The notes under the pieces are model-generated. The model saw only the letters and a list, made by a program, of their open reading frames with translations. It did no database searches and was not told the DNA's origin. Made by a program: the position numbers and the translations under genes. DNA of 7,181 bases from an uncultured Collinsella sp. (GTDB lineage: Bacteria > Actinomycetota > Coriobacteriia > Coriobacteriales > Coriobacteriaceae): the NCBI GenBank assembly GCA_902478875.1, contig CABSMZ010000096.1, positions 1 to 7,181 of the forward strand, read 5' to 3'. This document shows positions 1 through 5,330 of the stretch, one piece after another (positions within the stretch are counted from its first letter, which is position 1; every line of letters starts with the position of its first letter).

Positions 1-43
1 TCTAGTACGGTCTCGTGGGCTCGGAGATGTGTATAAGAGACAG
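1..43 (+). other. Nextera P7-side adapter and index (not genomic)
   Basis: Positions 10-43 match the 34-nt Nextera read-2 transposon adapter exactly, ending in the 19-bp Tn5 mosaic end (25-43). Positions 2-9 read CTAGTACG, which is the i7 index N702 as it appears in the adapter oligo. This is library sequence left on a contig end. Its reverse translation gives the familiar SLIHISEPTRPY artefact peptide. Genomic sequence starts at about 44. Confidence 0.98.
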
Positions 44-60
44 ACATCGAGCTTTTCCAT
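44..60 (-). CDS. 5' end of an unidentified gene downstream of yqeB (truncated)
   Basis: An ATG on the minus strand (60-58) follows the yqeB stop codon by nine bases. The purine-rich AGGAAA overlapping that stop could act as its ribosome binding site. Five full codons are visible (MEKLD, then GT of a likely Val) before the adapter cuts the gene. This spacing is typical of translationally coupled genes, so it probably continues the yqeB operon. In related clusters a molybdopterin-binding (MoeA-like) protein or another molybdenum-hydroxylase accessory gene often sits here, but five residues cannot show that. The product is unknown. Confidence 0.5.
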
Positions 61-69
61 TGCAATTTC

Positions 70-864
70 CTATCCCTGGAATACACCGGTGAGCATGGCG
101 AGCGCCTCGAGCACGCCGCCGCCGACCGACGTCGCCTTGTCCGAAATATAGTTGATGTAGCTGGCATCGCCGCGCGGGTCGACGTCGGCACATTTAAAGC
201 CCTCGGTCACCCGCACGCCGTTCGCCAAAAGCCCGCGCAGACAGCCATCGATCTGCGTGCACATGGGTGTGTCTCCCGCGTAGCCAATCACGTCTCCGGC
301 GCTCACGATGTCGCCGATTGCGCGGTCGGACCGAAACACGCCGGCGGCGGGGCTGTGGATAACTCGTTCCTTGCCATAGCCGGCGATGACGCCCGGCACG
401 CCCGTGTTGGGCTGGGGCGAACCTTGGGTAATGACGCGGCCCAAAAAATGCCCGCGCATGGTTTCGACCGCTGCGTCGCAGTCAACCGGCGCGGTGAAGC
501 CCGGTCCCACGGCAATAACGACAGGCGCCATATCGCGCGTGGTGCCCAAGTTGCGCTTGGCCAGAATCGCGTCCACCACGGCCGCGGGCTTCAGTTCGTC
601 GAGCATCTTGGCCTGGGGGTCTACCACGACGGCGACGTCTCCGGCCTCGGTAATTGCAAGCACCTCTGTCGGCGTCTGCGCCAAGCGGGCGCAAATACCC
701 TCGACCTGGACCTCGCCCAAGCGAATGGCCTCGCAAAAACTGATTGTGCGGCGGATGCACGTGGGAACCGCGATATCGGCCATAACGACCGAAACGCCGG
801 CGCGCACCAAGCGAACGGCGACGCCCGTGGCGATATCACCGGCGCCGCGAACATAAACGAGCAT
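70..864 (-). CDS. yqeB: YqeB, selenium-dependent molybdenum hydroxylase maturation protein (EF2563 family)
   Basis: This 264-residue protein matches the YqeB/EF2563 family by its whole pattern. It has a Rossmann-like GAGDIATG at 7-14, RRTISFCEA at 38-46, VDAILAKRNLGTT at 97-109, GPGF at 120-123, RGHFLGRVI at 136-144, DVDPRG at 227-232, and SDK with GGGVLEA near the C-terminus (241-254). The family is known by genomic association with selenium-dependent molybdenum hydroxylases; its biochemical role is not established, and a part in inserting selenium or maturing the cofactor is inferred. There is no signal peptide or membrane segment, so it is likely cytosolic. The start at 864 is supported by GGGAGGT at 880-874, nine bases upstream. 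It is transcribed away from yqeC from a shared 102-base spacer and appears coupled to a downstream gene cut by the contig end. It is full length and shows no defects. Confidence 0.93.
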   Translation of the reverse strand: MLVYVRGAGDIATGVAVRLVRAGVSVVMADIAVPTCIRRTISFCEAIRLGEVQVEGICARLAQTPTEVLAITEAGDVAVVVDPQAKMLDELKPAAVVDAILAKRNLGTTRDMAPVVIAVGPGFTAPVDCDAAVETMRGHFLGRVITQGSPQPNTGVPGVIAGYGKERVIHSPAAGVFRSDRAIGDIVSAGDVIGYAGDTPMCTQIDGCLRGLLANGVRVTEGFKCADVDPRGDASYINYISDKATSVGGGVLEALAMLTGVFQG

Positions 865-896
865 TCCCGGGGCACCTCCCTGTGCTACGGTTTGAG

Positions 897-926
897 CAGA
901 GCAAAAGCGGTTCGGCCGCTACTCTG
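897..926. repeat. Inverted repeat / hairpin in the yqeB leader
   Basis: CAGAG (897-901) pairs with CTCTG (922-926), and inside it AGCGG (906-910) pairs with CCGCT (916-920) around a five-base loop. This gives ten base pairs with an asymmetric internal bulge. On the minus strand it lies in the yqeB 5' leader, and the inner stem is followed by TTTT. It could be a weak attenuator or an operator. There is no direct evidence of function. Confidence 0.45.
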
Positions 927-935
927 ATGATTATT

Positions 936-953
936 TATTATCACAGTATTATA
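936..953. promoter_or_regulatory. AT-rich divergent promoter core between yqeB and yqeC
   Basis: An AT-rich patch in an otherwise GC-rich spacer. On the minus strand it holds a perfect TATAAT (953-948) and, one turn further, GATAAT preceded by TGT (an extended -10 look), both directed toward yqeB. On the plus strand TATTAT occurs at 936-941 and again at 947-952, 11 bp apart; the second lies 14 bases upstream of the yqeC ATG, which is close for a -10 box. No good -35 box is seen on either side. Overlapping divergent promoters are the likely reading. Confidence 0.45.
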
Positions 954-966
954 CGGCGGTGAACAG

Positions 967-1704
967 ATGGAAACGGTTAGCGGCAATCTTGCCTCGGCGC
1001 TCAGGATCGAGCCGGGCATTACCGCGATTATCGGCAGTGGCGGCAAGTCGACGTTGCTGAAGACGCTGGGGCTCGAGCTCATGCGCGCCGGCGGCCGCGT
1101 GCTCCTCTGTACCACCACGCACATGTTTCCCGTCGCCGGCGTGCCATGGGACGGGTCGAGCCGTCGTCTGGACGCCGCGCCTTGGAAGCCGGGCGCCGCA
1201 CATGTCCCCAGTTGCACTTGCGAGGCCTGCGCGGGCCTTGCGCGCGGAAGCATCTGCCAGGCAGGCGTCTTGAACCCCCAGACGGGCAAGCTCTCCGCCC
1301 CCGCCGAGCCGCTCGGCGAGCTGGCACAGCGCTTTGACTACGTCCTGGCCGAGGCGGACGGCAGCAAGCGGCTCCCGCTCAAGGCCCACGCCGCCTGGGA
1401 GCCGGTCGTTCCCGCCGGCACGGCAAACGTTGTCTGGGTCGTCGGCGCCTCGGGGCTGGGCAAGCCCGTCGCCGAGGTTGTCCACCGCCCCGAGGTCTTC
1501 TGCGAGCGCTGCGGCCGCGAGCCCACCGACACCGCCACCCCAGAGCGCGTCGCTATGGCGCTCAATGCCGAGCTGCAGATGCTGAACCTCAGCAATGCCC
1601 GCATTATGCTCAACCAAGTCGACACGCTTGCCGATCCAACGATGGCAGATTGCTTCGAGGCAGCCCTCGGCCGCCCCCTCATCGCCACCAGCCTCCAGGG
1701 GTAG
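967..1704 (+). CDS. yqeC: YqeC, selenium-dependent hydroxylase accessory protein with P-loop
   Basis: This 245-residue protein has the YqeC family pattern: an N-terminal P-loop GSGGKST at 23-29, TTTHMF at 49-54, EADGSKRLPLK at 129-139 followed by a WEPVVP segment, a GASGLGKP block at 160-167, and an HRPEVF motif at 173-178. The family occurs with YqeB and selenium-dependent molybdenum hydroxylases. Nucleotide-dependent selenium or cofactor handling is inferred, not proved. Odd here are two cysteine groups: Cys83, 85, 88 and 97 in a CxCxxC-x8-C arrangement, and a CxxC at 179/182; they could bind metal or selenium. The start ATG at 967 has only a modest GGCGGTG ribosome binding site. The gene is the only plus-strand gene, divergent from yqeB and convergent with hyuA. 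Its last Gly codon and TAG stop lie inside the palindromic element that begins at 1698. Confidence 0.9.
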   Translation: METVSGNLASALRIEPGITAIIGSGGKSTLLKTLGLELMRAGGRVLLCTTTHMFPVAGVPWDGSSRRLDAAPWKPGAAHVPSCTCEACAGLARGSICQAGVLNPQTGKLSAPAEPLGELAQRFDYVLAEADGSKRLPLKAHAAWEPVVPAGTANVVWVVGASGLGKPVAEVVHRPEVFCERCGREPTDTATPERVAMALNAELQMLNLSNARIMLNQVDTLADPTMADCFEAALGRPLIATSLQG

Positions 1705-1770
1705 CAAATTTGGGACGGGGCTCTTTTTGCTACCCCGTCCCAAAAAATCATCTCCCAAATTAGCTACCCC
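1698..1770. repeat. Nested palindromic element between convergent yqeC and hyuA
   Basis: Three stems can be read by eye. Stem A pairs 1698-1708 with 1726-1736 (11 bp, perfect). Stem B pairs 1709-1720 (TTTGGGACGGGG) with 1733-1744 (12 bp, perfect, 12-base loop). Stem C pairs 1698-1714 with 1754-1770 (16 of 17). A cannot coexist with B or C; B can nest inside the outer part of C. GGGGTAGC thus appears three times in alternating orientation. It lies where both genes end, so a bidirectional transcription stop is likely, but neither strand has a clean stem followed by a T-run, so it is not a textbook intrinsic terminator. The form resembles a dispersed REP/MITE-like intergenic repeat; copy number cannot be judged from one window. 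Confidence 0.75.
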
Positions 1771-1783
1771 GGCGGTCTTCCCG

Positions 1784-3151
1784 TTAGCGGGGCACGTAGC
1801 GGCCGGGTTGGGCTCCGGTGGGCTCGCCGTCGCGTGCCGCCAGCACGCCGTTCACAAACACGGCCTTGGCGCGGCCATGTGCCTCAAAGCCCTCGAGCGT
1901 CGTGTAGTCCACGGCCTGATGCTGCGTCGCCGCGCGAATGGTCCAGCGCGCCTTGGGATCCCACACGCACACGTCGGCATCGGCGCCCTCGGCAAGACAG
2001 CCCTTGCGCGGATACATGCCAAAAACGCGCGCCGGATTCTCGCTCATCAAGCGGCACAGATCCTCGGGACCCAGCTGTCCCTCAAAGCTCGTGGCAATCG
2101 CAACGGGACGATGCTCCACGCCGGGCCCGCCGTTGGGAATCGCGCGGAAATCATCGCGTCCTCGGTCCTTTTGCCCGTGCAGGTTAAAGCTGCAATGATC
2201 GGTCGCAATAGTATCGATCTCGCCAGCCACAAGCGCCTCGCGCAGCGCGGCACGGTCACCGGCATGGCGCAGCGGCGGGCTCATCACGTACTTGGCGCCC
2301 GCAAAGCCGTCCTCGCCCTGCTCCAGATAGCAGGTGTCGTCGAGCATCAGATACTGAGGGCATGTCTCGACATAGATGTTCTTCTGCCCGCGCGCTTTGG
2401 CAGCGCGAATGGCCTCGAGCCCCAGCTTGGTCGAAAGGTGCACCACGTTGACCGGAGCGTCCCCGGCCAAGTGCGCCAGATACAGCAGGCGGCTCACGGC
2501 CTCGGCCTCACACACGTCCGGACGGCTGAGCGCATGGCCCTCGGGCCCGTGGATACCCTGCTCAAACACGCGCTTCTGCAGCGCGTTGACCAACGTGCCG
2601 TTCTCGCAATGCACGCACAGGATACCGCCCACGCGCTTGAGCTCCTCCAGCACCTCGAGCGTCTCGGCATCGTCCAGGCGCAGATGGTCGTAGGCAAAGT
2701 AGGTCTTAAACGACGACACGCCCGCCTCGCGCATGGCCGAAAGATCGGCGCGGTTGCGCTCATTCCACTCGGCAAGCGCCATATGGAAGGCATAGTTGGC
2801 GGTGCAGGTGCCGTCGGCGCGATGATGCCACTCGACCAAGGCATCGGGCATGGTCACGCCGCGATCGGCCGTCGCGTAGTCCACAATGGTCGTCGTGCCG
2901 CCGCAGGCAGCCGCGCGCGTGCCGGTCTCAAAGCTATCGGCCGTCCAATCCATGCCGGTCCAGCACTGCATGTGCGTGTGCCCATCGATAAAGCCCGGGA
3001 ACACCCAGCAGCCCGCAGCATCCTCGACGGTATCGCCCTCGGCCGGCTCAATCGCCGCGGCAATCCGCACGATCTTATCGCCATCCATGGCAAGATCGGC
3101 GCGGCGAAGCCCCTGGGGCGTCACGAGTGCGCCGTTTTTGATGATGATCAT
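1784..3151 (-). CDS. hyuA: Dihydropyrimidinase/hydantoinase-type cyclic amidohydrolase (HyuA)
   Basis: This 455-residue cytosolic amidohydrolase belongs to the D-hydantoinase/dihydropyrimidinase family, which opens cyclic ureides to N-carbamoyl products using a binuclear metal site. All expected ligands are visible: GFIDGHTHM with His58 and His60, the carboxylatable Lys149 in SSFKTYFAY, His181 in CVHCENG, His238 in NVVHLSTK and Asp318 in IATDHCSFN, followed by the family's IPNGGPGVEHR loop. The length is normal and the C-terminal beta segment is intact. The start at 3151 has TAAGGAG nine to ten bases upstream; this overlaps the mocA stop codon, so the two genes are probably co-transcribed and coupled. 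Context with YgeW, YgeY and YgeX points to breakdown of a purine-derived ureide; the true substrate is not shown by sequence. Annotation as D-phenylhydantoinase would be equally usual for this family. Confidence 0.93.
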   Translation of the reverse strand: MIIIKNGALVTPQGLRRADLAMDGDKIVRIAAAIEPAEGDTVEDAAGCWVFPGFIDGHTHMQCWTGMDWTADSFETGTRAAACGGTTTIVDYATADRGVTMPDALVEWHHRADGTCTANYAFHMALAEWNERNRADLSAMREAGVSSFKTYFAYDHLRLDDAETLEVLEELKRVGGILCVHCENGTLVNALQKRVFEQGIHGPEGHALSRPDVCEAEAVSRLLYLAHLAGDAPVNVVHLSTKLGLEAIRAAKARGQKNIYVETCPQYLMLDDTCYLEQGEDGFAGAKYVMSPPLRHAGDRAALREALVAGEIDTIATDHCSFNLHGQKDRGRDDFRAIPNGGPGVEHRPVAIATSFEGQLGPEDLCRLMSENPARVFGMYPRKGCLAEGADADVCVWDPKARWTIRAATQHQAVDYTTLEGFEAHGRAKAVFVNGVLAARDGEPTGAQPGRYVPR

Positions 3152-3160
3152 AATTGCTCC

Positions 3161-3775
3161 TTATTGATTGATGCAGTTGGCCACGCGATCAAAATACGAG
3201 CAGGCGGCGATATGCTCCGTTATGCGTCGCTGTCCCTTGACGGTATCGACGTCCCACAGCTCGTAGGCACGCGCCTCGACCAGCACCACGTCGGTACGGT
3301 CCTTGAGGATCGAACCGCCGCCGTCCTTACCCTCAAGACACATAAGTGCATCGAACAGTTCCGCCGGAAAGAGCACCGGGCTCGAAGGCTCACCGTTGCA
3401 CGCAAGACGCACCGGATACTTGCGGCCACGCTCATCAAACGCGCGAACCATGGCCTCAAAAGAATCCGAACTCACGAGCGGCTGGTCGCCCGGCAAAAAG
3501 AGGCAACCCTTCCAGCCGCGGCTCGCCCCCCACGAAAGGCCCGCACGGACGCTTTCGCTGCGCAGCTCGCCATCGTGCAGCACGCACGGGCAATGCTTGT
3601 CCTCGCAAATCTGGGCGACCTCGGGCCAACGCGTCGAAACCACGACGTCAAAGCCCCGGGGAACCGAATCGATAGTCCGGGCAATCAGCGGCTTGCCATA
3701 GATATCGGCAAGCATCTTGTTAGAGCCAAACCGCTTGCCCTCGCCCGAAGCCATAATGACGCAACCGAGTTTCAT
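3161..3775 (-). CDS. mocA: MocA/YgfJ-like molybdenum cofactor nucleotidyltransferase
   Basis: This 204-residue protein has one NTP-transferase domain of the MobA/MocA type. The nucleotide-binding signature is at the N-terminus (ASGEGKRFGSNK, 9-20), GKPL follows at 27-30, the metal-binding loop GDQP is at 96-99, and a PSSPVLFP segment and a GGGSILKD segment lie in the C-terminal half. MocA transfers CMP to molybdopterin to make the cytosine dinucleotide cofactor of xanthine dehydrogenase-type enzymes; the YgfJ member of this cluster is assigned by context. The start at 3775 was chosen because GGGAGGT lies eight bases upstream and MKLGCVIMASG begins the fold directly. An upstream in-frame ATG at 3826 would add 17 residues without family support. 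It lies nine bases ahead of hyuA and after a terminator that closes ygeW. The cytidylyl rather than guanylyl specificity is an inference. Confidence 0.85.
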   Translation of the reverse strand: MKLGCVIMASGEGKRFGSNKMLADIYGKPLIARTIDSVPRGFDVVVSTRWPEVAQICEDKHCPCVLHDGELRSESVRAGLSWGASRGWKGCLFLPGDQPLVSSDSFEAMVRAFDERGRKYPVRLACNGEPSSPVLFPAELFDALMCLEGKDGGGSILKDRTDVVLVEARAYELWDVDTVKGQRRITEHIAACSYFDRVANCINQ

Positions 3776-3861
3776 GGCGATACCTCCCCTGAAACCATCG
3801 TACCCATAACTCGCGTCGCGGGGCATCTACATCGAAAGCGCTTATCCCGCACGCCCACGAT
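3776..3861 (-). promoter_or_regulatory. mocA-hyuA leader with possible LacI-type operator
   Basis: This spacer lies between the ygeW terminator and mocA, so a promoter for mocA-hyuA is expected here, yet no convincing -35/-10 pair is visible. It contains an 8-bp palindrome AAGCGCTT (3836-3843) within GAAAGCGCTTATC, similar to the core of LacI/CcpA-family operators (AAnCGnTT). The mocA ribosome binding site is at 3783-3789. Confidence 0.3.
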
Positions 3862-3903
3862 GCAAAAAGGGGCACCCCGCCGGTTGGCAGAGCGCCCCCT
3901 TTA
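3862..3903 (-). terminator. Rho-independent terminator downstream of ygeW
   Basis: On the minus strand AAAGGGG (3902-3896) pairs with CCCCTTT (3872-3866). After a one-base bulge, nine further pairs including G-U wobbles close on an AACC tetraloop (3885-3882). The right arm runs into TTTTT (3868-3864). It begins 23 bases past the ygeW stop and separates ygeW from mocA. Confidence 0.9.
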
Positions 3904-3925
3904 CATGGCTTACCTCAACCCAGCT

Positions 3926-5128
3926 TTAGGCCTGGAACCAACGGGCGGTGTTGCGCTCGTCGAGGGCCTTGAGGGTAGCGGCGGGATCGGCAACCTTCTG
4001 CAGGAACATCATGGCTGCGATGGCGTACGGCTTGTAGCTGGCCTCCTTGTACATGCCCACGCGGTGCATGTCAAAGACGTCGGCGTTGACCTCGCCGTGC
4101 TCGCAGGAGACACCGGAGATGTCGGCGGGCAGCGGGTGCATAAAGATGGTGTCCTGGCCGTTGGCGGTCTTCTCCATGAGCTCGGTCGTGGAGCACCAGT
4201 CCTGATGGGTGGCGTTCTGAGCGAGCAGCTCCTTCTCGAGCGCTGCGATGCCGGCGTCGTCGCCCTCGGCGTACAGGTTGGTACGCTTCTCCATTGCGGC
4301 AAACGGAGCCCAGCTCTTGGGGATCACGATGTCGGCGCCCTCGAAGGCCTCGGCCATGGTGTTGACCTGCTTAAAGGTGGTGCCGGACTCGGCGGCATAG
4401 CCCTTGGCGCGCTCGACGACCTCGGGCATGAGGTCGTAGCCCTCGGGGTGGGCCAGGGTGACGTCCATGCCAAAGCGGGGCAGCAGGCTGATCAGCGACT
4501 GCGGGCAGGACAGCGGCTTGCCGTAAGAGGGCGAATAGGCCCAGGTAACGGCAACCTTCTTGCCCTTGAGGTTCTCAAGGCCGCCAAACTCATTGATGAG
4601 GTAGAGCATGTCGGCAGAGGACTGCGTGGGGTGGTCGGAATCGGACTGCAGGGAGATGAGCGTGGGACGGTGATCCAGAACGCCATCCTCGTAGGCCTGC
4701 TGCACGGACTCGGAGACCTCGGCCATGTAGGCGTCGCCCTTGCCGATGTACATGTCGTCGCGGATGCCGATGACGTCGGCCATGAAGGAGATCATGGTAG
4801 CGGTCTCGCGGACGGTCTCGCCGTGGGCGATCTGGGACTTCTTCTCGTCTAGGTCCTGCAGCTCAAGACCGAGCAGGTTGGCGGCCTTAGAGAAGGAGAA
4901 GCGCGTACGGGTGGAGTTGTCACGGAACAGGGAGACGGCCAGACCCGAGTCGAAGATCTTGGACGAAACGTTGTTCTCACGCAGCTCGCGCAGGGCGTCG
5001 GCGACGATGTAGAGCGCCTTGAGCTCATCGGTGGTCTTATCCCAGGTGTGCAGGAAGTCGCTGCCGTACATGCCCTTAAAATCGAGGCCGTTCAGCTGCT
5101 CGACGAGCTCGGTAAACTTAGCGTCCAT
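3926..5128 (-). CDS. ygeW: YgeW, knotted carbamoyltransferase of unknown substrate
   Basis: This 400-residue protein is close in length to E. coli YgeW and carries the aspartate/ornithine carbamoyltransferase signatures: the carbamoyl-phosphate loop STRTR at 72-76, HPTQ at 166-169, and HPLP at 331-334, the last followed by ADISGVSCEHGEV. YgeW is known as a transcarbamylase-fold protein with no proven substrate. In this setting it may transfer a carbamoyl group or release it by phosphorolysis as carbamoyl phosphate for ATP synthesis; that is inference. The start at 5128 is set by AAGGA at 5140-5136, seven bases upstream, and by homology; the frame stays open to 5269 but that extension has no ribosome binding site. 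A terminator follows the gene, and a 202-base spacer with a palindrome and a possible promoter separates it from ygeY. It is therefore probably transcribed partly or wholly as its own unit. Confidence 0.95.
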   Translation of the reverse strand: MDAKFTELVEQLNGLDFKGMYGSDFLHTWDKTTDELKALYIVADALRELRENNVSSKIFDSGLAVSLFRDNSTRTRFSFSKAANLLGLELQDLDEKKSQIAHGETVRETATMISFMADVIGIRDDMYIGKGDAYMAEVSESVQQAYEDGVLDHRPTLISLQSDSDHPTQSSADMLYLINEFGGLENLKGKKVAVTWAYSPSYGKPLSCPQSLISLLPRFGMDVTLAHPEGYDLMPEVVERAKGYAAESGTTFKQVNTMAEAFEGADIVIPKSWAPFAAMEKRTNLYAEGDDAGIAALEKELLAQNATHQDWCSTTELMEKTANGQDTIFMHPLPADISGVSCEHGEVNADVFDMHRVGMYKEASYKPYAIAAMMFLQKVADPAATLKALDERNTARWFQA

Positions 5129-5246
5129 GTAAATATCCTTTCTAAAGGTGAAACGATCGCAATGAGTAGATGTGCTCCGGCATGCGCGTGTGGCTAGAAC
5201 ATGCAGAGCGCTATGACGAGGACCCGCTACCGTTGAGGAAGCATGG

Positions 5247-5274
5247 GAGATAACGACCGCGGGCCCCAAGTCAA
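5247..5274 (-). promoter_or_regulatory. Possible ygeW promoter
   Basis: On the minus strand TTGACT (5274-5269) is followed after 16 bases by TATCTC (5252-5247), which would give a leader of roughly 110 bases before ygeW. The -35 box is good, the -10 box is weak, and the spacer is GC-rich. It lies just downstream of the palindrome at 5284-5308. Confidence 0.35.
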
Positions 5275-5283
5275 CAGGGGGGT

Positions 5284-5308
5284 GCCGGGGACACGAGCTG
5301 TCCCCGGC
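5284..5308. repeat. Perfect GC-rich palindrome after ygeY
   Basis: GCCGGGGACA (5284-5293) is the exact reverse complement of TGTCCCCGGC (5299-5308), with a five-base loop. It begins 22 bases past the ygeY stop. No T-run follows on either strand, so it is not a standard intrinsic terminator. It may stabilise the ygeXY transcript 3' end, cause partial termination, or be a copy of a dispersed intergenic repeat. Confidence 0.75.
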
Positions 5309-5330
5309 TCAACAAGATCGAGGAATGGGA

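Noticed and set aside
355..927. Plus-strand open frames opposite yqeB
   Set aside because: They are shadows of yqeB, which has full family motifs and a good ribosome binding site.
949..1758. Minus-strand 269-residue open frame opposite yqeC
   Set aside because: The yqeC frame has the P-loop and family blocks; the opposite frame shows no recognisable motif.
3776..3826. A 17-residue N-terminal extension of the MocA-like protein
   Set aside because: The start at 3775 has GGGAGGT at proper spacing and begins the nucleotide-binding strand directly.
1595..4852. A 1085-residue plus-strand open frame running antisense to hyuA, mocA and most of ygeW
   Set aside because: It is a phase shadow of GC-rich genes, crosses real gene borders and the ygeW terminator, has no sensible start site or domain, and its translation is low-complexity (Gly, Ala, Val, Leu, His, Arg). 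The minus-strand genes have complete active sites.
5129..5269. A 47-residue N-terminal extension of YgeW from an upstream ATG
   Set aside because: The ATG at 5128 has a good ribosome binding site and gives the normal family length; the extension has no family support and would lie over the candidate promoter.
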